The translations under genes and the position numbers were made by a program. DNA of 64,000 bases from Xanthomonas dyei (GTDB taxonomy: Bacteria; Pseudomonadota; Gammaproteobacteria; Xanthomonadales; Xanthomonadaceae). This document shows positions 17,324 through 27,413 of this stretch, piece by piece (within the stretch, counting starts at the first letter, position 1; each line of letters starts with the position of its first letter). The stretch covers positions 1 to 64,000 of the forward strand of contig NZ_MDEE01000018.1 in NCBI RefSeq assembly GCF_002939865.1, written 5' to 3'. Below the pieces are notes generated by a model. It did not search any database and was not told the DNA's origin. It saw only the letters and a program-made list of their open reading frames with translations.

Positions 17324-18532
17324 TCACCCCAGCTCGATGCAATCGAAGCTCACGTCCGTCGCCACATCGGCGTCGTAATCCACGTCGTGGCGCTCGAAGC
17401 CGAACAGCTTGAGGAACTCGTGCTTGTAGCCGGCGTAGTCGGTGAGCGCGAACAGGTTCTCGGTGGTGACCTGCGGCCATAGCGCCTTGCAGGCGTCCTG
17501 CACGTCGTCGCGCAGTTCCCAGTCGTCCAGGCGCAGGCGGTTTTCGTCATCCAGCTCGGCCGGCTGGCCATCTTCGCGGTACAGGCGTTCGCGGAACAGG
17601 CGGTCGAGCTGGTCGATGGTGCCTTCGTGCAAGTCCTTTTCCTTCATGATCTTGTAGACCATGGAGATATACAGCGGCATCACCGGAATCGCCGCGCTGG
17701 CCTGGGTCACCACCGACTTGAGCACCGCCACATTGGCGCTGCCGCCGCGGGCGGCCAGGCGCGCGTTCAAGCGTTGCGCGGTGTGGTCCAGGTCGACCTT
17801 GGCCTTGCCGAGCGCGCCGTGCCAGTAGATCGGCCAGGTGATTTCGGTGCCGATATAGCTGAAGGCCACGCTGCGTGCGCCATCGGCGAGCACGCCGGCG
17901 CCTTCCAGCGCGTCGATCCACAGCTCCCAATCCTGCCCACCCATCACGGTGATGGTGTCGTCGATCTCCTGCTCGGTCGCCGGCTCGATCGAGGCCTGGA
18001 TGATGGCGTCCTTGTTGGTGTCGATGGCGGTGGCGGTGTAGGTGTTGCCGATCGGCTTGAGCGCCGAGCGCTTCACTTCGCCGCTGCCCGGCAGCTTGCG
18101 CACCGGCGAGGCCAGCGAATACACCACCAGATCGACGCTGCCGCCCATCTCGGTCTTGATCAGTTCGATCACTTTTTCGCGCGCCGCATCCGAAAACGCA
18201 TCGCCATTGATCGACTTGCTGTACAGGCCCGCGGCCTTGGCGTGTTTGTCGAAGGCCGCCGAGTTGTACCAGCCGGCGGTGCCGGCCTTGGTGGCGGTGC
18301 CGGGTTTTTCGAAGAACACGCCCAGCGTGTCCGCGCCAAACCCGAACGCGGCAGTGATGCGCGAGGCCAGGCCGTAGCCGCTGGACGCGCCGATCACCAA
18401 GACTTTCTTCGGGCCGTCGTTGCGCACGCCGCGCGTGCGCGTTGCGGCGATCTGCTCGAGCACATTGCGCTCGCAGCCAAGCGGATGCGTGGTGGTGCAG
18501 ATGAAGCCGCGCACTTTGGGATGGATGATCAA
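17324..18532 (-). CDS. fabV: Enoyl-ACP / trans-2-enoyl-CoA reductase FabV
   Basis: It has 402 residues, the normal FabV length, beginning (M)[16 protein letters not shown]. The NADH site [11 protein letters not shown] is at about 46-56. The FabV-specific Y-x8-K pair ([10 protein letters not shown]) is near residue 240. It reduces enoyl-ACP in the last step of fatty-acid elongation and, as known for FabV enzymes, resists triclosan. The start is TTG at 18532, chosen because AGGAG lies 6 nt upstream and the sequence matches FabV N-termini. The in-frame ORF extends further but has no family similarity. It is divergent from the STAND-type gene at 18850. Confidence 0.95.
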   Translation of the reverse strand: MIIHPKVRGFICTTTHPLGCERNVLEQIAATRTRGVRNDGPKKVLVIGASSGYGLASRITAAFGFGADTLGVFFEKPGTATKAGTAGWYNSAAFDKHAKAAGLYSKSINGDAFSDAAREKVIELIKTEMGGSVDLVVYSLASPVRKLPGSGEVKRSALKPIGNTYTATAIDTNKDAIIQASIEPATEQEIDDTITVMGGQDWELWIDALEGAGVLADGARSVAFSYIGTEITWPIYWHGALGKAKVDLDHTAQRLNARLAARGGSANVAVLKSVVTQASAAIPVMPLYISMVYKIMKEKDLHEGTIDQLDRLFRERLYREDGQPAELDDENRLRLDDWELRDDVQDACKALWPQVTTENLFALTDYAGYKHEFLKLFGFERHDVDYDADVATDVSFDCIELG

Positions 18533-18849
18533 CGTGGACTCCTGGTCAGCAAGATGCTGGCGGCATCTTAATCGGTGCACCGCATGCGAAACAGCCTGAT
18601 GCGCAACACACGCTGCTGTATGGAAGGCAGCGCACCCCGCGCGCGGCAACCGGCCGGCACGCGCATCGCCCCACTTCCCACCATCGCGCCACGCTCCAAC
18701 ACGCCGCCTTGCGCGCACGCGCAGCCGTGTGGGAAGCGCGACATCGGGCCATTGCTGCCGCAACAGCTGTGCTATTTTCAGGTGCTGCCGTGCCGTGTCT
18801 GTTGGCGATTGTCCAGGCCCCTTCCAGTTGTACGACCGGTATCCGAACG
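18533..18849. promoter_or_regulatory. Divergent promoter region fabV / winged-helix STAND gene
   Basis: 317 bp between divergent starts. It must hold both promoters, but I cannot pick convincing -10/-35 pairs. Candidate binding sites for the winged-helix protein, if autoregulated, would be here. Confidence 0.4.
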
Positions 18850-21800
18850 ATGTCTCTTCGTAGCGAGCGCGTCACGCAGCTGAGCTCCGTTCCGCGGTTC
18901 CGCCTGGGCCCGCTGCTGGTGGAACCGGAACGGCTGACGCTGATCGGCGACGGCCAGACCATCACGCTGGAACCGCGCATGATGGAAGTGCTGATCGCAC
19001 TGGCCGAGCGCGCCGGCGAAGTGATCAGCGCCGAGCAGCTGCTGATCGAGGTGTGGCACGGCAGCTTTTACGGCGATAACCCGGTGCACAAGACCATCGC
19101 GCAGCTGCGCCGCAAGCTGGGCGACGACAGCCGCCAGCCGCGCTTTATCGAAACCATCCGCAAACGCGGCTATCGGTTGCTGCCCAAGGTGGTGTTTCCG
19201 CAGGAGTATCGCGGCGCGGTGATCGGCACCGGGTCGTGGGCGCAGGGCAGCCCGTACGTGGGCCTGCAGGCGTTCGACCCGACGCACGCAGAGGTGTTTT
19301 TCGGCCGCAGCCACGCAATTGCACAAGTTGTTGCGGCGTTGCGCGCGCAGCTGCACAGCCAGCGCGGGCTGGTGCTGGTAAGCGGGGCCAGCGGCTGCGG
19401 CAAGACCTCGTTGTTGCGGGCCGGCGTGGTGCCGTTGCTGTCGCACGCCGGCGGGCTGGATGGGCTGGAAGCGGTGGCGGTGACGTACTGCAACCTGGCG
19501 CAATGCCGCGGCGGCGATGTGCACGACACGCTCGCGCGCGCACTCGGCGCGTGGTCAATCGCCGAGCGTGCGGTGTTCTCGCCCGCGCAACTGGCACGGC
19601 TTGCCGAGTGGCTGCAACACCCTGCCCCGCTGCATGCCGCAATCGGCGAAGCGCTACGGTACAGCGCCCCGGTACGCGATAGCGCGCAGACCCAACGGCA
19701 TCTGCTGCTGGTGATCGACCATGCCGAAGCCATGGTGGCCACGCCCGGCATCACCGATGCCGACCGCAGCGCGCTGGCCGCTGTATTGCAGGCACTGTGC
19801 AACAGCGCGCATGTGGCGGTGTTACTGCTGACCCGCAGCGACTTTTATCCGCGGCTGATCGATGCCTTGCCGGACATCGTCGACCTCAAACGCGGCGACG
19901 GGCATGTGGATCTGCTGCCGCCGCGCGATGGCGAGATCGGCCAGATCATTCGCGTGCCGGCAGCGATGGCCGGGCTGCGCTTCGAAGAAGAGCACGACAG
20001 CGTCAGCCGCCTGGACGATGTATTGCGCGACGCCACCGCGCGCCAGCCCGATGCGTTGCCGTTGTTGCAGCATTTGTTGCATGCGCTGCACGCGCAGCAC
20101 GCGCAGCGCAGCGAGGATGGCTTGCTGACGTTTGCGGCGTATCGCGCCTTGGGTGGACTGGAAGGCGCATTGGCGCATCACGCCGAAGCGACCTTTCGTG
20201 CGTTGCCGGCCGCCGCGCAGGCAGCACTGGGCGAGGTGCTGACACAGCTGAGCGTCATCCACCCCGACAGCGCTGCGGTGACCGCACGCCGTGCACCCTG
20301 GTCGGCATTGCCGGCCGACGGTGCGGCGCATGCGCTGGTCGATGCCTTCGTGCATGCGCGACTGTTCGTCAGCGAACTTGTGGCCGGCGAGCCGGGGTTC
20401 GCGGTAGCCCACGAAGCCTTGCTGCGGCAATGGCCACGCGCGGCCGAGTGGATCCACGAAAACCGCCGATTGCTGCAGGCACGCAAGCGCCTGCAGCTGG
20501 CCGCGCAGCGTTGGGCAAGCGAGGGCCGGCGCACCGATCACCTGCTCAACAGCGGGCGCCCGTTGAGCGAAGCGCGCGAAGCCGCGCGGCGCATGCCGCA
20601 GGATCTGGATGCGGTGGATGTGGCGTTCCTGCATGCCTGCGAGCGCTCGCAGCAACGCCGCCGCGGCCTGTATGCGACAGCCGCCACCTTGTTGGTGGTG
20701 CTGGCCAGCGCATCGCTGCTGCTCGGTTGGCAGGCGCGCCAGGCCCAGCAAGTGGCAGAAGAGCGCCGCGATCAGGCCCAGCAACTGGTGAGCTACATGC
20801 TGGGCGATCTGGCCGAGCAGTTGCGCACGGTGGGCAATCTCAAGCTGCTCGACAGCGTGGGCAGCCGCTCGCTGCGCTATCTGGAAGATCTGCCTAACGC
20901 CAGCATGCAACCGGGCGATCTGATCAACCACGCCCGCGCCCTGCGCACCACCGGCGAAGTGCTGATGAATCAGGGCAAGCTGGACGAAGCGCAGGCGGCG
21001 TTTACGCGTGCGGCCGCCACCGCCGAGCAGGCACGCCTGCGCGCACCCGACATGCTGGATGCACATGCGGAAACCGGCCAGGCGGCGTATTGGCTGGGGA
21101 ATATGGCCTATCGCAAAAAGCAGTTCGCGCTGGCGCATACCCATTGGTCGCAATATCTGGCCGCGAGCGAGTGGTTGGTGCGCCGCGTACCGGCCGATCC
21201 TCACTGGCAGCTGGAACTGTCGTACGCGCTCAACAATCTCGGCATGCTGGCCAACGCGCAGGGCGATGTCGCAACGGCGATCGGATTTTTTGCGCGCGAC
21301 ATCGCGCTCAAGCGGGAGCTGGTGACGCGCACCCCGGGCAACACATCGCTGCGTTATGAATTGATCGACAGCTTGTCCGGGCTGAGCCTGGCGCAGGAGA
21401 ACCAGGGCTTGCTGGCGCCTGCAGAGCAGGGATATCGCGAACAGATCGCAATGCTGCGCGTGCTGGTGGACAGCGACCCGCAGGCGCAGGCCTGGCAGCG
21501 TCGCCTGGCGGTGTCGTTGATCCGCGTCTCCAATCTGGCGTTGGTGCAGGGTCATCTGACCCAGGCGCAGCGCGACGCGCAGGACAGCGTACGCATCCTG
21601 CAGCCGCTGGTGGCCTTGCAGCCGGACAATCAGACCTGGCGCAGCGATCTGGGGCATGCCTATACGCAGGCTGGCTGGATCGCCGCATTGGACGGGCAGT
21701 CCGCGCAGGCCAGGCAGCAATTGGGTCAGGCGCGTCACATCATGGCCAGCCTGCTGCTGCAGGCGCAGCCGCTGCCCGACTGGGAATTGCTGGATGCCAT

Positions 21801-22197
21801 CATCGCGCTGCGCTTGCACCACATACAGGCCGCGCATGCTGGCAGCCTGGATCAGATCGTGGCGCGCGTGGAGGCACTGCATCGCGCCAAGCCGGACGAC
21901 CTGTCAGCCATCTCGACGTTGGCACTTGCACTGGTCTGGCAGGGCGAACAACGCGCAGCAGCGGGCGATGACAATGGCGCCCGTGTGGCATGGCAGCGCG
22001 CGGTGACGCTGTTTGGCAAGGACATCGGCAACAGCCGTGACAAGAACCTGCTCGACCCCTGGATTCGCGCCCAAGTGCATCTGGGCCAGCGCACTGCTGT
22101 TACGCAACAGCTCGGATGGCTGTACCAAGCGGGCTACCGCCACCCGGGGTTTGTCTCTTTCTATGCCCCGCCTCTCAAGGAACAGGACAAGTCATGA
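18850..22197 (+). CDS. Winged-helix / STAND NTPase / membrane helix / TPR regulator
   Basis: It has 1115 residues. An OmpR/CadC-type winged helix (about 15-110: [28 protein letters not shown]) is followed by an nSTAND1-type NTPase opening with PYVGLQAF and EVFFGR. Walker A is GASGCGKTS (about 179-187) and a Walker-B-like [11 protein letters not shown] follows (about 285). A single membrane helix lies at about 607-627. The C-terminal 480 residues are TPR-like helical repeats. By CadC logic the DNA-binding and NTPase parts are cytosolic and the TPRs periplasmic; that topology is inference. The ATG at 18850 opens MSLRSERV. The stop overlaps the next gene (ATGA), implying a joint function. Confidence 0.8.
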   Translation: MSLRSERVTQLSSVPRFRLGPLLVEPERLTLIGDGQTITLEPRMMEVLIALAERAGEVISAEQLLIEVWHGSFYGDNPVHKTIAQLRRKLGDDSRQPRFIETIRKRGYRLLPKVVFPQEYRGAVIGTGSWAQGSPYVGLQAFDPTHAEVFFGRSHAIAQVVAALRAQLHSQRGLVLVSGASGCGKTSLLRAGVVPLLSHAGGLDGLEAVAVTYCNLAQCRGGDVHDTLARALGAWSIAERAVFSPAQLARLAEWLQHPAPLHAAIGEALRYSAPVRDSAQTQRHLLLVIDHAEAMVATPGITDADRSALAAVLQALCNSAHVAVLLLTRSDFYPRLIDALPDIVDLKRGDGHVDLLPPRDGEIGQIIRVPAAMAGLRFEEEHDSVSRLDDVLRDATARQPDALPLLQHLLHALHAQHAQRSEDGLLTFAAYRALGGLEGALAHHAEATFRALPAAAQAALGEVLTQLSVIHPDSAAVTARRAPWSALPADGAAHALVDAFVHARLFVSELVAGEPGFAVAHEALLRQWPRAAEWIHENRRLLQARKRLQLAAQRWASEGRRTDHLLNSGRPLSEAREAARRMPQDLDAVDVAFLHACERSQQRRRGLYATAATLLVVLASASLLLGWQARQAQQVAEERRDQAQQLVSYMLGDLAEQLRTVGNLKLLDSVGSRSLRYLEDLPNASMQPGDLINHARALRTTGEVLMNQGKLDEAQAAFTRAAATAEQARLRAPDMLDAHAETGQAAYWLGNMAYRKKQFALAHTHWSQYLAASEWLVRRVPADPHWQLELSYALNNLGMLANAQGDVATAIGFFARDIALKRELVTRTPGNTSLRYELIDSLSGLSLAQENQGLLAPAEQGYREQIAMLRVLVDSDPQAQAWQRRLAVSLIRVSNLALVQGHLTQAQRDAQDSVRILQPLVALQPDNQTWRSDLGHAYTQAGWIAALDGQSAQARQQLGQARHIMASLLLQAQPLPDWELLDAIIALRLHHIQAAHAGSLDQIVARVEALHRAKPDDLSAISTLALALVWQGEQRAAAGDDNGARVAWQRAVTLFGKDIGNSRDKNLLDPWIRAQVHLGQRTAVTQQLGWLYQAGYRHPGFVSFYAPPLKEQDKS

Positions 22198-22616
22198 CGG
22201 ACTTCAGCATCAAGCTCACGGTTGCACGTGTGGGATTCGGCGGGAATACGGGCGCTGGCGAATATTTCTACAGTTTTGCTCCGGATCTGCTGATTGTCGA
22301 CAAGGACGACGGCATATCCACGTTGACGTATCACTTCGATGAAACCGTTGTTCCGAAGCATTTCAAGATCAAGAGTCTGCTGACGACCGACGCGTTCAAA
22401 CAGATCAGTGAACCCGTGATTGCCGCTGGCGGCCGCAGCGTCGAGGTCATCAACGCCAATAGCGTCCCCACACTGATCTTTCTGACCCTCATCGTTGAAG
22501 ACCCAACCCGCAAGGACAAGAAAGGAAATAAAGTCTGGTTCAGTTGCGATCCCCAGGTCGGTAACGATCCAAAGATCAACCCGCAGGAACGTCCGCCCGT
22601 CGATGAAAACGGCTAA
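22194..22616 (+). CDS. Unknown 140-residue protein coupled to the STAND/TPR gene (possibly DP-EP type)
   Basis: A soluble, beta-rich-looking protein without signal or membrane segment, starting [16 protein letters not shown] and ending with DPQVGNDPKINPQERPP. The acidic/proline tail brings to mind the proteins annotated as DP-EP family, but I cannot verify that. Its ATG overlaps the TGA of the winged-helix/STAND gene, so the two are made together. It may be the ligand, effector or inhibitor of that protein; this is inference from coupling only. Confidence 0.65.
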   Translation: MTDFSIKLTVARVGFGGNTGAGEYFYSFAPDLLIVDKDDGISTLTYHFDETVVPKHFKIKSLLTTDAFKQISEPVIAAGGRSVEVINANSVPTLIFLTLIVEDPTRKDKKGNKVWFSCDPQVGNDPKINPQERPPVDENG

Positions 22617-23078
22617 CAAGACCTAGCAAGCGGCTGCCAGGCGGGTGTGGACGGCGCACAGGGACCGGCATTCGAGAGCGTGGTACGTGCCCGATTCTGA
22701 GTACCGGCCGCGCGCGTCTGGGAGTCGCACAGTCAGTTCCTCGCCGCTCTTGGTCTGGTGCTGCACGCGGTCCGGTGGGTTGCTGCCGAGCGATGTGCCG
22801 CTCGGGTTCGTTGAACGGTGGAGCGAAAAGCGCACGCAATGCGTGCGGCCATCCAGGCGCTGAGCCGCGATGCGGTCATTGGGGCAAGCGCTGCACCGAA
22901 GCCGTCACACAGACGGCATTGGATGCCGAGGTGCCAGTCGGTCAGAAATGCGGTCGGCACCGGGAGCGCACTGTCGTGCCGGTTCACGTGATTGAACAGA
23001 CGTTATGGGTCCGCCGGTTCCCGGCAACCCAGACAGACCGCTGTTTGCCTGCCGGTGGTTGCTCGTTCCCTGCGTTGG
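22617..23078. other. Gene-poor 460-bp stretch
   Basis: Short open frames occur on both strands (for example 22623-22835 on the minus strand, GTG start, 70 residues), but none has a ribosome site or recognised family. It may hold remnants of a decayed gene. Confidence 0.35.
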
Positions 23079-23330
23079 TCATAACCAGGCCGGGGACGCG
23101 TCGGGGCCGAGCGGATTGCAGGCATCTTTATCGCAGACGCGGGCTGCGGCGCGCTGCCTGTCCAGCTCGCCAGGACCAAAGACCATGCGCAGAACAGGGT
23201 CGACCGCCGACGGCTTGGTCAGCAACGCGGCCTGGGCCCAGGGTGCGGGAAGTTCGGCCTGCGTCGGTCCCGACCAAGCCACCATGACGAATAGAACGAA
23301 GAGCACGGCAAGAGATCGGGTATGGCGCAT
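23079..23330 (-). CDS. Small secreted protein of unknown function
   Basis: It has 83 residues with a clear Sec signal (MRHTRSLAVLFVLFVMVAW, likely cleavage after TQA). The mature part is about 57 residues with two cysteines (VCDKDAC) that could pair in the periplasm. GGAG lies 6 nt before the ATG at 23330. No family recognised; no operon partner. Confidence 0.5.
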   Translation of the reverse strand: MRHTRSLAVLFVLFVMVAWSGPTQAELPAPWAQAALLTKPSAVDPVLRMVFGPGELDRQRAAARVCDKDACNPLGPDASPAWL

Positions 23331-24302
23331 GACGGACTCCGCAGCAGACCGGAGCGCGGCGCGTTTCCGGGCGGCGCCAGTGGCCGCCGGATCACCTTGG
23401 TGCGTGGCCGCTCGCCAGACCTGACGGCAACCTTACGGTTGCTGTTGGGGGCTGACGGATTCTGGAAACCCTTCTTGAAACAACTAGATAGAGCAGCCGT
23501 GCGGAGTGCGAGCTGGTTGACGGACCGGCGTGCTTGGCGTCGCTGCCTGCCTTCGCCACAGCTGCGTGACCTGTGGGAAAAGTGGCTTTTTGGTCACGCT
23601 GTTAGGTCAACCCAGGGGTAAACCTGGAGTAGCTGGTCGCTGGCACCGAGCCATGCGGACTGGCTGCGGGCTGTTACTTCTCCCTTTGCACGAAGCTGCT
23701 CCGCAGGGATGGGCGAGGCTGAGGCGAAGCTCCGTGTCGTCAGATTCCGCGGGTGGCTTTGCCCGGTCCCTCTCCCGCAGGAGAGAGGCTTTGAGCTCCT
23801 GATTACATCAGCTGCTGCTTGGCGCCTGACGTCTGCTACGGCATCGGTGAAAGTCTTTGGCACCGACCAACCTCAGCTCGCCCCATCTCCCGAATGCGCA
23901 AGGCTGTCGTAGGAGCGGACCCGGCCGCGAATAGGCGTTACCGATATCGGTGAAGCCGGTCGCGGCCGGGTCCGCTCCTACGCTGTCCGGATGACGCGGC
24001 ACGCATGGGCGCCGGCCGGTGGCCAACGTTGCCTGCGATCCGCGCCCGGAGATAGTGCAGGCGGTTGGCTGGCGCGAATGACTCGCGAAGGCTGCACGGC
24101 TTGCCGGCGGCCGCTCCCGGTAGCGGTCTTCCCCCCACTGCTAACTCCCCCATCCCACCCTAAAACCGCTCGCGGTCGCGCGCTTACCAACCCCAATCCC
24201 GACCTCACGCCGCCCCCGATAGCGCGCTTACCAATCCCCAATCCCACCCGTCACCAGCCCCGGGACAGCGCTCTGCCCAATCCCAACCCCCACTCCCCGC
24301 CC
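23331..24302. other. Gene-free 970-bp intergenic region
   Basis: It contains the perfect REP-type hairpin described separately (23909-23981), a short CCCTCTCCCGCAGGAGAGAGG-like hairpin near 23770-23790, and a CCAATCCC-rich low-complexity tract at about 24130-24290. No credible gene seen. Confidence 0.5.
23909..23981. repeat. Perfect REP-type inverted repeat (GTAGGAGCGGACCCGGCC)
   Basis: A 22-bp arm starting GTAGGAGCGGACC (23909-23930) is exactly complementary to 23960-23981. The spacer holds the small palindrome ACCGATATCGGT. GTAGGAGCG-headed hairpins are a known repetitive family in Xanthomonas and relatives. Degenerate single copies appear near 37830-37855 and 52950-52975. Confidence 0.85.
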
Positions 24303-24935
24303 TCAAATCACCCGCAAGGTGATCGCCTTCAGCACCGCACGGGTGCGGTCGCGGGTGCCGAGCTTTTCCAGGATGGTGGAGACGTAGTTCTTGACCGTGC
24401 CTTCGGCCAGGAACAGGGTGCGGGCGATTTCCTTGTTGGAATAGCCGCCGGCCAGCAGGCGCAGGATCGCCACCTCGCGTTCGCTGAAGGTCTCGCTCGG
24501 CGCCTGTTGGTCGCGGAACTGGTACCGCGCGCGCACCGGGTCGGTGCTGACCGGTTGCAGCAGGGTTTCGCCGGCGGCGACGCGGGCGATGGCATCGCGC
24601 AGGTCTTCCGGGGCGGCGTCCTTGAGCAGGAAGCCCTGCGCGCCGGCTTCGGTGGCGCGCAATAGCAGGTCGCTGTCGTCGAAGGTGGTCAGCAGCAGCA
24701 CGGGGGTGCGGTCGCCGCGGGCGCGCAGTTGCTCCAGCGCCTGGATGCCGTCGACGCCGGGCATGCGGATATCGCTGAGCACCACATCCACCGCGGTGAC
24801 GCTGAGCGCATCCAGCAATGCCTGGCCGTCGTCGGCCTCGCAGACCACCTCCACGCCTTGCTGCTGCAGCAAGGCGCGCAAGCCGGCGCGGACCAGGATC
24901 TGGTCGTCGGCCAGGGCGATTCGAAGTGAACTCAT
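24303..24935 (-). CDS. LuxR/NarL-family response regulator
   Basis: It has 210 residues. The receiver domain (about 4-120) has the acidic pair ADDQ, phospho-acceptor Asp in VVLSDIRMPG, Thr in LLLTTFDD and Lys in FLLKDA. The C-terminal LuxR helix-turn-helix (about 145-205) has TFSEREVAILRLLAGGYSNKEIA and GTVKNYVSTILEKL. Its ATG overlaps the stop of the kinase gene (ATGA), so they form a pair. The linker is normal. Target genes are not evident; the methyltransferase-like gene at 26192 is divergent. Confidence 0.93.
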   Translation of the reverse strand: MSSLRIALADDQILVRAGLRALLQQQGVEVVCEADDGQALLDALSVTAVDVVLSDIRMPGVDGIQALEQLRARGDRTPVLLLTTFDDSDLLLRATEAGAQGFLLKDAAPEDLRDAIARVAAGETLLQPVSTDPVRARYQFRDQQAPSETFSEREVAILRLLAGGYSNKEIARTLFLAEGTVKNYVSTILEKLGTRDRTRAVLKAITLRVI

Positions 24936-26035
24936 AGCGGAACGCTCGCAGTCAGATGCATGCCGCCCGTGGGGGTGAGGCCTAGATCGAGGTGGCCTTG
25001 CAGGGACGCCAGGCGTTCGCGCATGCCGATGATGCCGTTGCCTTCGCGGATGCACTCGGCGCGGCGGCCGTCGTCTTGAATGTCCACGCGCAGCTGCGCG
25101 TTCTCGCAGTGCAGATGTACCGCGACTTCATCGGCATCGGCATGCCGCACCGCATTGGTCAGCGCCTCCTGCACCAGCCGCAGCAATAACTCCGCCACGC
25201 GGGCATCGGTGATGCGCACGTCCGGGTCGATGCGCAGGCGCAGCGCCGGGCGCGGGAACGGTGCGGCCAGCGCGCGCAACGCGGTTTGCAGGTCCAGGCC
25301 GCGGTCGTCGCGCATGGACTGCACCACGTTGCGGATGTCGGCCAGCAGTTCGGCAGACAGCTGCTCCAGCACCGCAATGTCGTCGCGCTGCGCCAACGCG
25401 GGGTCGGCGCTGAGCAGGCGCAGATTGATGCGCATGGCGGTGAGTTTGTGCCCGGCCACATCGTGCAGCTCGCGCGCCAGGCGCAGGCGTTCGGCGTCGC
25501 GTGCGCTGTCGGCCAGCAGCGCGCGTGTGGCCAGCAGGTCGGCGTTGACGTAGGCCAGCGCATCGCGCGCGCGCTCGGCGCTGCGCGCGTAGTTGGCGGT
25601 CAGCGCGGCAAAGGCCTGGAAGCTGGTGTAGATGGTCACCATCAGCAGTGGGCGCGGGACGTGCGCCTGCACGAAGACCGCATACATGGCCGCATTGATC
25701 GCCAGCATCAACGCCAGCACCTGCGGCGGTTGCCAGCGCATCGCCGCCTGCGCGACCACCAGCACCAGCAACACCGGCGAGGTCCCGGTGCGCGGCTCCA
25801 GCCAGACCAAGGCCACCGCCAGCAGTGCCTGCAGCAACAGGGCGCCATGCTGCGGCAGCGGCCGTGGCGGCAGCAGGTAGCGCAACAGGAACACCAGGGT
25901 GAAGCCAATCAAGGTGGCCCAGCGCCATCGCGCAGACGGTGAGAGTTCCGGACCGAACGACAGCATGACCGCCGCGATGGTGAGCATGCCGGCCAGGTTC
26001 AGCGGTTTGGTGATGTCGCGCAGGAGGGATGTCAT
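24932..26035 (-). CDS. DesK/NarX-type membrane sensor histidine kinase
   Basis: It has 367 residues from the ATG at 26035; the longer in-frame upstream part has no support. Five or six membrane helices (about 12-165) form an integral sensor with no large periplasmic loop, as in DesK-like sensors of membrane state. The HisKA_3 box is ELHDVAGHKLTAMRINL (phospho-acceptor His). The HATPase has RLVQEALTNAVRHADAD and GNGIIGMRERLASLQG. It phosphorylates the LuxR-type regulator whose start overlaps its stop. The signal is unknown. Confidence 0.9.
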   Translation of the reverse strand: MTSLLRDITKPLNLAGMLTIAAVMLSFGPELSPSARWRWATLIGFTLVFLLRYLLPPRPLPQHGALLLQALLAVALVWLEPRTGTSPVLLVLVVAQAAMRWQPPQVLALMLAINAAMYAVFVQAHVPRPLLMVTIYTSFQAFAALTANYARSAERARDALAYVNADLLATRALLADSARDAERLRLARELHDVAGHKLTAMRINLRLLSADPALAQRDDIAVLEQLSAELLADIRNVVQSMRDDRGLDLQTALRALAAPFPRPALRLRIDPDVRITDARVAELLLRLVQEALTNAVRHADADEVAVHLHCENAQLRVDIQDDGRRAECIREGNGIIGMRERLASLQGHLDLGLTPTGGMHLTASVPL

Positions 26036-26191
26036 GCGGCGATGCTGACCGCCGCGTGGCCGCTCGGCAATGGTGCGCCTGCAGAAAGTGACTTCCGGCA
26101 GGTGGGATCGATGACCTGCGGCCCCTGTGCCGGGCGCAGCGCCTGCGCACACTGGCATCACCAACCCACCCCATCGCCACGGAGTCACGCC

Positions 26192-26758
26192 ATGTCTGCT
26201 TCCAGTCTGTTTCTCGCACTCAATCTGATCTGGGGCGGCTATGAAGTGCTGCTCAGCCGCCGTCGCCGCGCCAGCGATGGCGGCGCGCACGATCAGGGCA
26301 CGCTGCAGCAGTTGTGGCGGGTGCTGTATGCGGCGGTGGCCATTGCGGTGGCGCTGGCCTACAGCGGGCTGGCGCACTGGCCGCAGAGCTGGCACGCGCC
26401 GCTGCAGTGGGCCGGCTGCGCCTTGATCGGCGGCGGGTTGGCGTTGCGGGTGTGGGCCATCCAGGTGCTGGCACGCTGGTTCACGGTGGATGTGACCATC
26501 CAGCCGGACCACCAACTGGTGCGCAGCGGGCCGTATCGTTTGCTGCGTCATCCGTCTTATACCGGCGCGCTGATGGCCTTCTACGGGCTGGCGCTGGGCA
26601 TGGGCAATGCGTTGTCGGTGGCGGCGATCGTGGTGCCGGTGACGCTGGCGTTCCTGCATCGCATCCGGATCGAAGAAGCCGCACTGCAACGCGCCTTCCC
26701 GGTTGCCTACCCGGCCTATGCCGCGCAGAGCCGCCGCTTGCTGCCGCTGGTGTGGTGA
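26192..26758 (+). CDS. Isoprenylcysteine carboxyl methyltransferase-like membrane protein
   Basis: It has 188 residues with four or five membrane helices. The family box GPYRLLRHPSYTGALMAFYG (AdoMet/substrate region) is near residues 112-131, and the C-terminal RIRIEEAAL-x-AF-x-VAYPAYA pattern matches ICMT/PEMT-type methyltransferases. GGAGT precedes the ATG. Bacterial members methylate small hydrophobic molecules or are uncharacterised. It is divergent from the two-component pair by 156 bp, which could share control. Confidence 0.82.
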   Translation: MSASSLFLALNLIWGGYEVLLSRRRRASDGGAHDQGTLQQLWRVLYAAVAIAVALAYSGLAHWPQSWHAPLQWAGCALIGGGLALRVWAIQVLARWFTVDVTIQPDHQLVRSGPYRLLRHPSYTGALMAFYGLALGMGNALSVAAIVVPVTLAFLHRIRIEEAALQRAFPVAYPAYAAQSRRLLPLVW

Positions 26759-26965
26759 GTTGGCAGCAGCGCCTGCAACGCTGCAGGGCTTCGCGCGCTC
26801 GCACACCGGTTCGGCCTGCGCCACATGCACGCGGGAGCAGTGCCGCACTGTCTGGTGTCGCTGCGCATCGGCCGATCTGCGACGGCCGCCACCGCTGCCG
26901 GGTTGGCGCGCTGCGTACCATCGGGCTGCGCGCGCCGCATCCCCCATCGTTGCCAGGAGAGTTGC

Positions 26966-27388
26966 ATGCTTGCCCGCACTTACGCCGTTGTCGCCTTGGT
27001 CAGCCTGCTTGGCAGCGCTGCCGTCAACGCCGCCGATCTGGACGTGGGTATCAGCGGACTGCGCTCGCAACAGGGCCAGTTACGGATTGCGGTGATCGCC
27101 ACCGCCGCGCAACTGGACAACGCCCAACCCCCGGTGCAGGCGCAGACGGTGCCGATCACCAGCAGCGCACCGCATATCCAGTTCAAGAATCTGGCGCCCG
27201 GGCGCTACGCGGTGATGGTCAATCACGACGAAAACGCCAACGGCAAGCTGGACACCAACCTGATCGGCATGCCGGTGGAAGGCTACGGCTTCAGCAACAA
27301 CCCCACCGGCATGCGTAAACCCGGCTTCGACGAGATCGTCTTCGACCTGCCGGCCAGCGGCAAACGCCTCAGCGTGCAGATGCGCTGA
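26966..27388 (+). CDS. DUF2141 secreted protein
   Basis: It has 140 residues with a signal peptide (about 1-22, ending VNA). The mature beta-sandwich has the DUF2141 landmarks GQLRIAVI, APGRYAVMVNHDENANGKLD and PVEGYGFSNNP. The DENANGKLD loop resembles a Ca2+ site. AGGAGAG lies before the ATG. The start of the carotenoid oxygenase is 25 bp beyond its stop. The family has no established function. Confidence 0.88.
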   Translation: MLARTYAVVALVSLLGSAAVNAADLDVGISGLRSQQGQLRIAVIATAAQLDNAQPPVQAQTVPITSSAPHIQFKNLAPGRYAVMVNHDENANGKLDTNLIGMPVEGYGFSNNPTGMRKPGFDEIVFDLPASGKRLSVQMR

Positions 27389-27413
27389 GGCCCAAGCGCG
27401 AAAGGAGCCATGC

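Noticed and set aside
22623-22835. 70-codon minus-strand frame with RGRYSESGTYHALECRS
   Set aside because: It looks somewhat protein-like, but has a GTG start without a ribosome site and no family. Left as a possible remnant only.
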